From the NCBI RefSeq assembly GCF_014202895.1, contig NZ_JACHHV010000005.1:26000-89999 (forward strand): a stretch of DNA of 64,000 nt, read 5' to 3'. Below, one piece after another: positions 36,301-44,263 of the stretch. The notes beneath the pieces were generated by a model, which saw nothing but the letters and a program-made list of their open reading frames with translations, was not told where the DNA came from and did not search any database. Positions within the stretch are counted from its first letter, which is position 1. Each line of letters begins with the position of its first letter. This DNA is from Lactovum miscens (GTDB lineage Bacteria > Bacillota > Bacilli > Lactobacillales > Streptococcaceae). The translations under genes and the position numbers were made by a program.

Positions 36301-38167
36301 CAAGAGTTAGTCCTGCACCTGTCATAGTGTAGGTAGTGGCACCTGAATCTGTCAAAGGCTTTGCTGGATTCCATTCTATATCTTGGACTTTTTGACCAGG
36401 AGTATAAATATAAGTCGGGTCTGTGACTGTTTCCTGTCCGCCTGAAACCACAGTATTACTTGAATTACTGTAGCTCAAGGAGGCTCCATTTGTCGTTTGC
36501 ACAACACCTGGAATATTTAAATCATAAGTCGGTGAAACCGTATTGGTGACCTGTTGACTGCTAGGGACAGAAAAATTAACTGTCAGTCCTGGATAAATCC
36601 AATGAGATGCAAAAGCACTGGCCAGAGTTCCATCAGATTGTGCAATGGTGCCCAACGGATTACCTGTTGGGCTGTAGCTCAAACTATTATTTGCATAATT
36701 GACAGTATCTTTGAAATAGTTTCCATAAACACGATGTGCTTGAATATCAAGTTTTACAGTGTTTGAAGTGGCTGTTGTCGTTGTGCCATTTGGATTTCCC
36801 CAGGGTACGCTTGAGGTGTTAAGTAAGGCTTGCGAGGTTGTATTGCTGGTGGAGGCACTCCGATCAAACTCTTGGACTACTTCACTTGAGCTGGCACTGT
36901 TAGAAATTGAACCAACTCCTGAAGTAAGATCAAAATTTGCATTGGGTTTACTTGGGTCGGAACTTGGTAATAGACTTGGGTCAAGTTTTCCGTGAATTAC
37001 AGCCGTCCCAATATTTAAAGTTGAAGGAGATTGGCTATTGCTTGGATGGTCTCCTGAGACGTAAGTTATTGTAATGGTTTGGCCATTCACTTTGTAGTAT
37101 GCATAATCGTTCGAGGCATTATAAGTCATGTTGGTTGTAATGCTTGGAATGGAATTGCTCGTGAGGTTGACCTTATTTCCATCTGTTGTGGTAATGGTAA
37201 TTGGATTGCTTGCATTGATGACAAATCCTGCTGGCAAATTGTCTGTTATCGTAGTGACAGATTGAAAGGCTTGTTCGGTTGTTGTAATATCGTATGCGGT
37301 ATTTGAACTGTCATGATATTTTGCTGTGCTGTTATAAGCATGTGATAAAGCATTCGCAAAGCCAAACTTAATAGAATAGTCAATAGTATCATTCGCTGAT
37401 TTTGTGGTCTCTTCAGTGGCTGTTGTTTGACCATTGGTAGCGTCCGTCGCCGTTTTTTGAAGAGAGATCCCTGTTGGCTTTGCAGAAGCGGTTCCTTGAA
37501 CAGGAGCATCCAAAGAAGCATTGGCGATCAGGTTTTGTATAATTTGATTGCCTTGCCAAAGAATACTTCCACCGAAAAGGTTTTGCCCTGCTGTTGGACC
37601 TGCATAGAGACTGTAATAGCCTGAAAAATTTAAAGCGCCATTGATAGGCGCCCCGTAGTAACTATTATTTGGTCCTGAAGCTAAGCCATAGCCGCTGCCG
37701 TTGAAAGTGTTGATTTCATCTTGAGCACCAGAAAGACTTTTCATTTTGGCCCAAGTAAATCCACTTGAACTATTTACTGTTGCTTGCGTTGTATGAAATT
37801 CTGTTGAAATTCCACTTGATCCTGTAACTACAGAAAGATATTTAATTGGAAAGTTGCCAACTCCTGCAACTGAATACCATTGTAGAACAACGAATTTTCC
37901 ATAGTCTGGAGCCGAAACGCCTGCCTGAGCCAACCAAGTATTCTCATTGGCAATATCTTGAGCAGAATCATTTATGTGATGATAATAAAAAGCAGCTTGT
38001 TTAATCGTTAGTTGTGAGATGCTAAAAGAGGATCCTCCCCCACCAGAACTCGCAGTTGGGAAGGCAGTAGCACTTGAAAAGTCTGCCTTAACCAGTGTTG
38101 GGGCATGAATAAGCAAGCACATTGCTAAGAAAGCTAGCAATGAGTGAACGACTTTTTTATATTTCAT
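33299..38167 (-). CDS. large secreted adhesin-like protein, 1622 residues
   Basis: I start at ATG 38167, which has AAGGAG upstream and gives a clear signal peptide (MKYKKVVHSLLAFLAMCLLI, then HAPTLVKA). The mature protein is threonine-, serine- and asparagine-rich and beta-structured. It contains domains that look like DUF11/isopeptide-type adhesin repeats (NDTIDYSIKFGFAN, ITDNLPAGFVINAS) and several short segments with VTDPTYIYTPGQ and similar. It has no LPXTG motif and no hydrophobic tail, ending NPWWKK. It may be held by the pilus or act as tip adhesin in mating contact. Confidence 0.75.
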   Translation of the reverse strand: MKYKKVVHSLLAFLAMCLLIHAPTLVKADFSSATAFPTASSGGGGSSFSISQLTIKQAAFYYHHINDSAQDIANENTWLAQAGVSAPDYGKFVVLQWYSVAGVGNFPIKYLSVVTGSSGISTEFHTTQATVNSSSGFTWAKMKSLSGAQDEINTFNGSGYGLASGPNNSYYGAPINGALNFSGYYSLYAGPTAGQNLFGGSILWQGNQIIQNLIANASLDAPVQGTASAKPTGISLQKTATDATNGQTTATEETTKSANDTIDYSIKFGFANALSHAYNSTAKYHDSSNTAYDITTTEQAFQSVTTITDNLPAGFVINASNPITITTTDGNKVNLTSNSIPSITTNMTYNASNDYAYYKVNGQTITITYVSGDHPSNSQSPSTLNIGTAVIHGKLDPSLLPSSDPSKPNANFDLTSGVGSISNSASSSEVVQEFDRSASTSNTTSQALLNTSSVPWGNPNGTTTTATSNTVKLDIQAHRVYGNYFKDTVNYANNSLSYSPTGNPLGTIAQSDGTLASAFASHWIYPGLTVNFSVPSSQQVTNTVSPTYDLNIPGVVQTTNGASLSYSNSSNTVVSGGQETVTDPTYIYTPGQKVQDIEWNPAKPLTDSGATTYTMTGAGLTLGNWGYNSNTTAVYANFDAAASRKIPISAVSGGKTLVNWGGAPYSPRSNQTITIAGTAGYYDADGFLGDPVSVTFTLTTTGQLSLSSAIPTGSTAISLFGVSLKWTVGQDPINTTTWKDNFPGGTLSGSAFGSNYTIGWSVAHGTATNSNSVETITVNGGWAAGSSPSVGAGGGGHLDSNAGNYSGWVYPNFSGTWVLYNYAVTNNGLVWGSNTDYSVSWAGNPITIAPGYYENASPVRLTIGTNGLLNLGSGADPNAPLLTFGGYSHVTQLIGGTNYLGPNQAVQTSSLSYTMYHNFWTQVGVTVPGLPAIALSAVNTGGYAQSTYTTSGSYTYQDGSDTWTGGTVVTTPGQSVEIPNTQSTTDKILSPNVILNSSMYTSTWYHNVKDIAGNTQSFDHLTNLQTGKDEPITITNGTYSYTMPDFDGVISMYYGQKAELVNVNHYTDSTNADASLWNKSFDNNEVPGTLATRDSISNIYTGKAPKQEAYLLYEGQDFANSDNSGLGYTPSVASIYQTPSVGSANLWKLVPALNQTTNFGFNSGSSPKVVTGNYTTNVLTLQYQTAAAALDKAAVTINADQITIDTADASSGLPFKLNLTGKANEMLLNLIRSKTPGFSLDNYNYRIDILDQDFNVAYSKVMTPNSAMDSSGNFTQTLAGNLKTFGSGTGNGAKINYNVVITPLPNGSLPNIDYFAPLSTDSESVPQTVTTDTVKDMFKTHGFTASHLVITNNKPLPTNLSVVETVATPSNVQEYHEYFGMNFPTEKINTLSGYGINGSYPYYYGYDTGAQNSTSWTKANAIQFNLAYPTGLNDDQTLLKVPTSDNQSVTLSNSQLTNQNLTTTAGTSQITNGFNFAYSNAELPAVAVNKYNGKVYSYQTGSSAWKDADTPADAYTNQGHMMYLPTFISSLPKSYSLKLTSNSFGVNHFTVAMNEPINIYGQMFASLDSKTSKYDALWWQGVITTDPFDYSKTGKLPNGILEQDITWLKENNLDSSNPWWKK

Positions 38168-38201
38168 ATTTGGTCTTTTCTCCTTCATTTCATGAATGTA
38201 C

Positions 38202-38232
38202 AAAAAAATCTCCAACTTCTTGTTAGAGATTT
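38202..38232 (-). terminator. terminator between coiled-coil gene and adhesin
   Basis: On the minus strand AAATCTC, AACAAGAAGTT and GAGATTT form a stem followed by seven T. It lies 35 bases upstream of the adhesin start and 32 bases beyond the stop of the 195-residue gene. It should reduce read-through from the upstream part of the operon. Confidence 0.7.
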
Positions 38233-38263
38233 CAAAGTATATAGGGATATTTTTATAAAAAGG

Positions 38264-38851
38264 CTACTTGGCAACAAGTGAACCAGGGTTACTTAAATCA
38301 AGCGGAGATTGAGGTGTATAATCTGAACCTGTCGAAACTGGCGGATTGTAAGAGGTTGATCCAGATGAACTATTTCCTGAAGAATAAGAACTGCTGTTTC
38401 CACCAACATACGTCGAGCTTGTCGAAACTTTGTTTGCTTGCTGCTGAGCGGCCTGTTGTGCTGCAAGTGTTGCCGCTGCAGCATCAGCTGCCGCTTTGGC
38501 ATCGGCCGCAGCTTTGTCCGCAATAGCCTTATTCACGGCATCTAGGCGAACTTGCAAACTCTTAACATTTGCATTTTTTAATTGTTTAACCAATGTTTCT
38601 GAGGCGTTCACATCAGTTTGTGCGTGTGAAGCTTCAGCTTTAGCAACCGAGTTACTTGCAGCTTCTAACTGAAGCTTGTAAGCCGCCTGAGCGGCTTCTT
38701 CAAGCAATCTCTTGTGGGTTGCTGCTTTCTGCTTGGCGACAATTTTTGCGTGAGCCTGTGCTTGATTTTGCACGACCGCATTGACTGTTAAGCTCGCACC
38801 AAGAACGAGGGCAGCTACTACAGCAGAAATAATAATTGTTTTCTTTTTCAT
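38264..38851 (-). CDS. secreted alanine-rich coiled-coil protein
   Basis: The 195-residue protein starts with a signal peptide (KKKTIIISAVVAALVLGASL). The mature part is a long alanine/lysine/glutamine coiled coil (IADKAAADAKAAADAAAATL) followed by a serine- and glycine-rich tail (SSSYSSGNSSSGS). No anchor is visible. It resembles lactococcal surface or spacer proteins of unknown role. It overlaps the DnaJ-like gene by 4 bases, so the two are probably co-translated. Confidence 0.65.
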   Translation of the reverse strand: MKKKTIIISAVVAALVLGASLTVNAVVQNQAQAHAKIVAKQKAATHKRLLEEAAQAAYKLQLEAASNSVAKAEASHAQTDVNASETLVKQLKNANVKSLQVRLDAVNKAIADKAAADAKAAADAAAATLAAQQAAQQQANKVSTSSTYVGGNSSSYSSGNSSSGSTSYNPPVSTGSDYTPQSPLDLSNPGSLVAK

Positions 38852-39480
38852 TTTTTATTTCCCTCTATATTTGGGCTGTTTTCAATTATGAATGTTTCTC
38901 TGATAGCTAAGTAGATAAAATAAATACCCAAAATAGCTGCTACCACTACGTAAATTACGTTAGCTACATTAGAAACAAAAGATCCTTTTGGCAAATCTAA
39001 CAACGAAAAATTTCGATAATAAACAATCGAAGATAATCCCATCACAATAAAGGACCATACTAAAAAGAAAACAATCCACAACAACAAATACTTAATTAAT
39101 TTTACCACTAAACGCATGAGATAGATTGGAGTATTTACAATTGTTACAATAATAAACCATAAAACACTAAGAAAAACTCGCCAGGGGCTTTTCTTTACTT
39201 TTACCTCTTGAGAGTAAAAAAGTGGGCCATCCGATTTTGCGAACTCTCCATTTTCAAATTTATGCTTCATCAAATAAGAATCATAATCATGACGTCTTTT
39301 TGAATCACTCAAACAATCAAAAGCATCTGTTAACTTTTTAAATGTTTCAGACGCATCAGCAGATGAATTGACATCAGGATGATATTTTTTAGCCAAGGCC
39401 CGATAAGAAGCCTTTATCACTTCTTCAGGTGCATTTTCTGAAATTCCCAATCTCTTGTAGTAATCTGGCTCAAAATTCAT
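38848..39480 (-). CDS. J-domain membrane protein
   Basis: Residues 3-70 form a J domain with the essential HPD motif (YRALAKKYHPDVNSSADA) and the helix IV end (RRHDYDSYLM). After it come three hydrophobic stretches (VLWFIIVTIVNTPIYLMRLV, YLLLWIVFFLVWSFIVMGL, VIYVVVAAILGIYFIYLA). It can therefore recruit DnaK to the membrane. Its place inside a pilus/adhesin gene set suggests a dedicated chaperone for pilus or adhesin export. ATG 39480 is chosen; GTG 39489 is an alternative. Confidence 0.75.
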   Translation of the reverse strand: MNFEPDYYKRLGISENAPEEVIKASYRALAKKYHPDVNSSADASETFKKLTDAFDCLSDSKRRHDYDSYLMKHKFENGEFAKSDGPLFYSQEVKVKKSPWRVFLSVLWFIIVTIVNTPIYLMRLVVKLIKYLLLWIVFFLVWSFIVMGLSSIVYYRNFSLLDLPKGSFVSNVANVIYVVVAAILGIYFIYLAIRETFIIENSPNIEGNKK

Positions 39481-39548
39481 AGCTTTCACAACTTCCCTTA
39501 TAACACTTTTAAATAAACTCCCTAATTAATTGTTTTAGCTTTAACTCT

Positions 39549-39722
39549 TTATTCGTTTTTTTTACGATTTTCTAGCAAAAATGGAATCGCTTGATCGTCT
39601 ACACAACGCCTCATATACATAGTTAACATAGAGGTAGTTGTTAAACCCATTGACTCTGCCAATTTTTGAAATTCTACTTTCAAGTCTTTTTCTATCTTAA
39701 AATTTAATGATACAGAAACCAT
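39549..39722 (-). CDS. RelB/DinJ-like antitoxin, orphan
   Basis: The 57-residue protein MVSVSLNFKIEKDLKVEFQK, LAESMGLTTTSMLTMYMRRC has the ribbon-helix-helix N-terminus of RelB/DinJ. No toxin gene follows; the next gene is the J-domain protein. I start at 39722 with GGGGG upstream; a longer frame to 39818 translates the promoter. It may act as a repressor of the genes nearby rather than as an antitoxin. Confidence 0.65.
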   Translation of the reverse strand: MVSVSLNFKIEKDLKVEFQKLAESMGLTTTSMLTMYMRRCVDDQAIPFLLENRKKNE

Positions 39723-39737
39723 TTTGAACCCCCTATT

Positions 39738-39805
39738 TATACTTAAATTATACCAACTTATATACACATAGTCAATATATTTTATATACGTATAGTCAAT
39801 ATATT
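39738..39805 (-). promoter_or_regulatory. promoter with two direct operator repeats
   Basis: Two 23-bp near-identical copies of TATATACnnATAGTCAATAT lie at 39759-39781 and 39783-39805, differing only at positions 8-9. On the minus strand TTGACT at 39768-39773 is followed by a 17-base spacer and TATAAT. One repeat covers the -35 box, so autoregulation by the downstream RHH protein is likely. Confidence 0.65.
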
Positions 39806-39862
39806 CATATAAAATCATATTTTTAATAATAAATTGTCACTTTTAAGTATATAAGGACTCTT

Positions 39863-40597
39863 TTAGTTAGTTTGAACGAGGGAAATTTGATATTTGACTA
39901 AATAATCGTTCACTGTGTTGAAATATTTAACTAATGTAAGATAATCAGTTGAATTAAGTGTTGAATTGAGCTTTAATAAAGCCCAATCTGAAGGACTGGA
40001 AAGAGGGGTGAAAGTCTTGGTGCCATCTTTAGTGGTAGTGATTAAGACTTGGTTGTTTGAAACCATATAGCTGTAATCTTCTAATTTTAAAGGCTGCACC
40101 TCAACATTTCGTGGATCACTTGACAACTTCTTCAAGTAAGTTGGGTTTGAATCTACTTGCTTTTCAATAGCCGTGACTGTCTTATCAGAAAAAGAATTAG
40201 TTTGATTCTGACTTGGTGAATCAGGTAATTGTGTTTGTACTTGATTTGTTTTTCCTGTCATTATCGTTTTGGTATCTTTAGGCGAGATGGACACATAGTT
40301 ATTCGTGTTGGCATTGTTTTTACTATTCTTTTCCTTTTTTGACTGAGATGTGTTACCTATTCCTGAAAGGCCCCCAGATTTAAGGGTGGAAGAATTTTGA
40401 GTTCCATAACTTGTGTTTGAAGGCACGTTAGGGTTTGAGCCTGTAATTGTTTGCCCTGGTGCTAAAGATTGTTCCGCTTCTTTGGTGGCTTGTTTATTTG
40501 AGTTTGGAGGAATCACTAAGATACCTACAAGAACTAAACATGCAAGCACTACAGCCGTAATAGCAACGACCCATTTATTTATTTTGTTTTTTTTCAT
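39863..40597 (-). CDS. membrane-anchored extracellular protein of the pilus cluster
   Basis: The 244-residue protein has an N-terminal membrane helix (KWVVAITAVVLACLVLVGIL) and an extracellular part rich in asparagine, serine and threonine. Its C-terminal 90 residues look folded (PLKLEDYSYMVSNNQVLITT, TLVKYFNTVNDYLVKYQI). I do not recognise a family. ATG 40597 has GGAG upstream and starts 14 bases after the stop of the next upstream gene. It is probably a structural or assembly part of the pilus-type system. Confidence 0.6.
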   Translation of the reverse strand: MKKNKINKWVVAITAVVLACLVLVGILVIPPNSNKQATKEAEQSLAPGQTITGSNPNVPSNTSYGTQNSSTLKSGGLSGIGNTSQSKKEKNSKNNANTNNYVSISPKDTKTIMTGKTNQVQTQLPDSPSQNQTNSFSDKTVTAIEKQVDSNPTYLKKLSSDPRNVEVQPLKLEDYSYMVSNNQVLITTTKDGTKTFTPLSSPSDWALLKLNSTLNSTDYLTLVKYFNTVNDYLVKYQISLVQTN

Positions 40598-40610
40598 CTT
40601 ACTTCTCCTT

Positions 40611-41798
40611 TCATTGGTAAGTAATCGTCCGTGTAGTCGTTGCCACAAAGGCTGAACTTACAGGGCTTATGACTTGATAGGTAAGGGTATAGGTACCTGG
40701 CACGTTAGGGTTCACATTTGAAGTAGAAACAGTAATAAGATAGTTTGCATTACCTTCTAGGGGCAGCGTTGCTTTCACCCCTGAAAGTAGTGTACTGATT
40801 GAAGGAACACCAGAGCCTAATGCAAAGGTCCCGACAGAAGCGTTTTTAACTGTAATTACGGCTAAGTCAGGTAGAATAACCAGTTGTCGAACAAAATTTG
40901 TTGTTGCTCCTGTCACGGTGTTTGTGGCCGTTAAGCTCTGTAAGACCGTACCAGCAATTGAGTTATTGATAGCATTAGAAACTACCGTTAAATTGGTTGT
41001 GCCATTCGGACCAAGTTGTTTTGCACTTGCTTGAGTGAGAATATCCTGTCCTGCAATGATCGTCACTTGTTTAGGACTTGTGATGACAGGCTCATAAGCT
41101 TCAACTGGGATGATTTGATTTAAGTTGCTACTCCCACCATTAGCATTGGTGATTTTAGTAGTTACAGTGTCCGAAGATTGGCTTTCTTTGATGCTTGAAC
41201 TTGAACTTAAACTTAAATTGCCTGCATCATAGAAAAGGTTGCCATATTGAGGTTCTAAACTCGCAAGCGAAGTACCTAAGGTTCCAAGAGGGACTGGAAA
41301 GTTAGGGGTGTTTAAACCGAAAGGAGTGTTTATTTTTGTGATGCTTGCGCCTGTTAAGGCACTTGTTGCCACATAATTTATTCCTTTACTGTCCACATAA
41401 TGTATTTTAACTGCTTTGACCGCAATTGGAACCGTCAGATCAGATGAAACTGGATTTGCAACACCATCAATCACTTTAACCTCATCTTCAGAGGTTAATA
41501 GGAAGTCAAAAGAAGTGTTGTCTCTATTCTGTTGTTTGTCTGGCCTACTGTTTACATTCACACTGTCAAAATAGCTGGCCATATAAGCATTTAAACTTTT
41601 AAACATGGCCGTTTTTTGAGTCAAGGTTTCACTTTTTGAAGTTGTATTTCTTGATGCAATACTTGCGGCTTGAATAGCTGTGTTCATGGCTTGAGTCGTA
41701 ACATTTGAGTTGTTATTGTCTACTTGCATGAAGAAGAACCAAAGTCCAAGCATCATAATGGCCAAGAAGCCACCAATCATGCCTAGTATTCCTCGCAT
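40611..41798 (-). CDS. pilin-like membrane-anchored surface protein, 395 residues
   Basis: A short N-terminus MRGILGMIGGFLAIMMLGLW gives one membrane helix with almost no leader, as in class III or Tad-type minor pilins (TadE/F/G position). The outside part has a Tad-like organisation: a helical QAASIASRNTT stretch close to the membrane followed by beta-rich repeats that look like Ig-type folds (PGTYTLTYQVISPVSSAFVA at the end). It lies in the gene order expected for minor pilins, after the TadB and TadC genes. The family is unproven. Confidence 0.6.
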   Translation of the reverse strand: MRGILGMIGGFLAIMMLGLWFFFMQVDNNNSNVTTQAMNTAIQAASIASRNTTSKSETLTQKTAMFKSLNAYMASYFDSVNVNSRPDKQQNRDNTSFDFLLTSEDEVKVIDGVANPVSSDLTVPIAVKAVKIHYVDSKGINYVATSALTGASITKINTPFGLNTPNFPVPLGTLGTSLASLEPQYGNLFYDAGNLSLSSSSSIKESQSSDTVTTKITNANGGSSNLNQIIPVEAYEPVITSPKQVTIIAGQDILTQASAKQLGPNGTTNLTVVSNAINNSIAGTVLQSLTATNTVTGATTNFVRQLVILPDLAVITVKNASVGTFALGSGVPSISTLLSGVKATLPLEGNANYLITVSTSNVNPNVPGTYTLTYQVISPVSSAFVATTTRTITYQ

Positions 41799-41824
41799 AT
41801 TTTTTCCTTTCTTTTTGATATAAA

Positions 41825-41858
41825 AAGTAGAAAAGTAGAAAATTCTACTTTTCTACTT
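41825..41858. repeat. octamer repeat locus 5, inverted
   Basis: AAGTAGAAAAGTAGAA and its exact complement TTCTACTTTTCTACTT are separated by AA. The locus overlaps the stop codon of the DUF285 protein and lies upstream of the 395-residue gene. Confidence 0.8.
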
Positions 41859-43283
41859 AACGCCCGTGATTGGCAAAAGCTGTGTTGCAGCTAAAGATGA
41901 AATATTTGTTGAGAAGCCACTGCTTTGATTGCTGGGTAAGGGAGCAGCTGGAAATGTAGCACCAGTTAAATCCACATTATTCAAACTTGAATCATAAGCA
42001 AAGCTATCAATTAAATTATTGACCTTTGAAAAGTCCCAATCCTCAAGTGATAAAGAAACTAAAGCTGAAGTGTTGCTAAAGCAACCTTCAAAATTAATAA
42101 GTGATGATGTGTCCAAGCTTGATAAATCAAGATTGACGAGGGAAGTTAATCCTGCAAACATATAGCTCATATCTGTCACATTTAAAGTATTAAAGTGTGA
42201 CAGGTCCAATTCATTTAAAGTAGTGTCTGAAGCAAACATACTTGACATGTTTGTTACGTTTGAAGTGTCAAAGTTGTTAATTTCAATCTTTTCAAGACTA
42301 CTCATGCCAGCAAACATGCTTGACATATTTGATACCTTCGAGGTATCAAAATGTGACACATCTAAACTCTGTAAGCCACTCACTTGGTAAAACATAAATG
42401 CCATATTCGTGACCATTGAGGTGTCAAATTCACTTAAATCAAGACTGGTCAGTGCTGAATCTCCATCAAACATATAAGACATATCCGTCACGCCACTGCT
42501 ATCGACGTTAGAAAAATCAACAGTGGTAAGTGCTTTGTCATTAAAAAAGAGTTTTGAAAAATTAGTGCCAATCACAGGTGTATCAAAAGTGATTGTTTTG
42601 ATCAGCAAGTTGTTTGCTAAGTCCAAAGTGCCATCTTTAAAATTGATTGGAGATGTTCCATTGGTTGACCAGACGTGAGTATTTCCGTTTTCATCAATCG
42701 CCCAAGAAAAATTATCATTTTTATTTGTTTTAATAGATTGAGCCCAAACAGTCGAATTATCTTCAAAAACGAGAAAGTAAGGATCAAGAGAATGAATGTC
42801 ATGAAAATTACTTTTTATTACTACATTATTTTTCAGTGGCAAGACTAGAGATGAAATTTTTCCTCCCAAAGACTGAAGAATAGAAAAGAAACCACCCGTA
42901 CTTTCAAAGTTTAACGTATAACCAACTTCAGTTCCATATGCAGCTAAACCGTATCCGCTTGGCAAATCAGGTGTTATTAACGCATTTACAGGTTGACCTT
43001 CGTTGATATATTTTGTCTGAAAAACATTAGGAAAATAAATTGTATTATCATAAGTTTTTAAACGATAAGTAACGCTTGATGAATTTTGTGACTGAAGATA
43101 ATTTTCAATGTCTATCAAAGATTTTCCATTCACACCTCCTTCATTTTGAATGATTTCACTCACTCTTGCATTGACCGTTGAGGTGTCTGAAATTTGAAAG
43201 CCTAGGAGAACTAAGAAAATGACTAGTAAAGCAGTCATAGTCATTAAGAGCCATTTGAAGGGTATATCTACGATATTGTTCAT
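41853..43283 (-). CDS. DUF285 (BspA-like) surface protein with terminal LPITG
   Basis: The 476-residue protein has an N-terminal membrane helix (FKWLLMTMTALLVIFLVLLG) and, from about residue 230, six DUF285 repeats of about 23 residues (for example NVTNMSSMFASDTTLNELDL, NVTDMSYMFAGLTSLVNLDL). Such leucine-rich repeats are common in lactococcal surface proteins. The C-terminus is QLLPITGVK with an immediate TAG stop inside the octamer repeat. LPITG is a sortase motif, but the hydrophobic segment and charged tail are missing. The protein may therefore be held by its N-terminus only. Confidence 0.8.
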   Translation of the reverse strand: MNNIVDIPFKWLLMTMTALLVIFLVLLGFQISDTSTVNARVSEIIQNEGGVNGKSLIDIENYLQSQNSSSVTYRLKTYDNTIYFPNVFQTKYINEGQPVNALITPDLPSGYGLAAYGTEVGYTLNFESTGGFFSILQSLGGKISSLVLPLKNNVVIKSNFHDIHSLDPYFLVFEDNSTVWAQSIKTNKNDNFSWAIDENGNTHVWSTNGTSPINFKDGTLDLANNLLIKTITFDTPVIGTNFSKLFFNDKALTTVDFSNVDSSGVTDMSYMFDGDSALTSLDLSEFDTSMVTNMAFMFYQVSGLQSLDVSHFDTSKVSNMSSMFAGMSSLEKIEINNFDTSNVTNMSSMFASDTTLNELDLSHFNTLNVTDMSYMFAGLTSLVNLDLSSLDTSSLINFEGCFSNTSALVSLSLEDWDFSKVNNLIDSFAYDSSLNNVDLTGATFPAAPLPSNQSSGFSTNISSLAATQLLPITGVK

Positions 43284-43295
43284 AACATCTCCTTC

Positions 43296-44252
43296 TTAAT
43301 GCAATAATTGTTTAAGAAAGGTCATGAACATATGTACGACATAGGACCCCATAATACCAAGGAGTGGAATGGCCACAAACGCACTCATTGTTTTAGGTAT
43401 CCATGAGATTGACTTAACTTTTTGTCTAACCACTTCATCTACAACTAGAAAGAGTTGTTTGTTTGACATCGAGGATAACTCTTTAATGACAGATGCATCA
43501 TTGCTCGCTTGTGAGTAATAAAAAAGGCTCTCCATGAAGGTACGAGCCTCTTGAGACCCCGAAGTCAGATTAGCAAATTCAATATAGGGTTGAATATCGT
43601 TTGAGTTGTCTCTTATTTTAAGCATGAGCTGTTTAAGATAAAGGCTCAAAAGTGTCATCACTTTATATTCTTTTTTACCTACTTCAAATTGAACGGTAAT
43701 CCGACGCATCCATTCTTGACGGGTGTATTTCAATGTGTGCTTTTGATTTTTACCCGTTTTTGGATTTTTACTTCCTCGTTGGGATGCATTCAACGTTGGT
43801 TTAGACATCAATCCTAAACGAATATCTACCTTCTGTAGACATGCATAGAGTGATTGATTATTTTCGTTGAGCAAATATGGAATTAAAATTCTCGTAAACT
43901 TAGAAAATTCAACTTGCTGTAAAAATCGGTACTGTTTGAATTGAGACACAATCGAGCGGCTCTGAATAAAGTAATAAAGCAAACTAAAGAGTAGTAAGCC
44001 GAGGCCCATGATAAAGCCAAACTTTCCAAATAACTTAGTGATCACTAAAATTATTCCCACAACCGCAAAAACCATACAAGAAAGCAACCGTTTTTTGGAC
44101 CATCGAATAATTGTTTCTTCTGTCTCGTTCATATTTAAGGCCATTTTTCGGGACTTGGACGAAATGAAATAAAGCCAAAAGTCACTTTCTTGCTTCCGTC
44201 TTTTAACCTTTTGATTGATGTTTTTTTGTTTTTTCCTTACAAATATTTTCAA
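43296..44252 (-). CDS. TadC-like type II/IV secretion platform protein
   Basis: The 318-residue protein has two membrane pairs (CMVFAVVGIILVITKLFG, FIMGLGLLLFSLLYYFIQ and the C-terminal MSAFVAIPLLGIMGSYVVHM) and a cytoplasmic middle with EVGKKEYKVMTLLSLYLKQL, as in the GspF/TadC fold. The position directly after the TadB-like gene supports the pair. TadB and TadC form the inner-membrane platform on which the ATPase acts. The basic N-terminus (KIFVRKKQKNINQKVKRRKQ) is unusual. Confidence 0.7.
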   Translation of the reverse strand: MKIFVRKKQKNINQKVKRRKQESDFWLYFISSKSRKMALNMNETEETIIRWSKKRLLSCMVFAVVGIILVITKLFGKFGFIMGLGLLLFSLLYYFIQSRSIVSQFKQYRFLQQVEFSKFTRILIPYLLNENNQSLYACLQKVDIRLGLMSKPTLNASQRGSKNPKTGKNQKHTLKYTRQEWMRRITVQFEVGKKEYKVMTLLSLYLKQLMLKIRDNSNDIQPYIEFANLTSGSQEARTFMESLFYYSQASNDASVIKELSSMSNKQLFLVVDEVVRQKVKSISWIPKTMSAFVAIPLLGIMGSYVVHMFMTFLKQLLH

Positions 44253-44263
44253 ATTATTCTCCT

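Noticed and set aside
33604..37624. Numerous frames of 60-90 codons within the adhesin gene, both strands
   Set aside because: All lie inside the long adhesin frame, which has a signal peptide, a ribosome site and continuous repeat structure.
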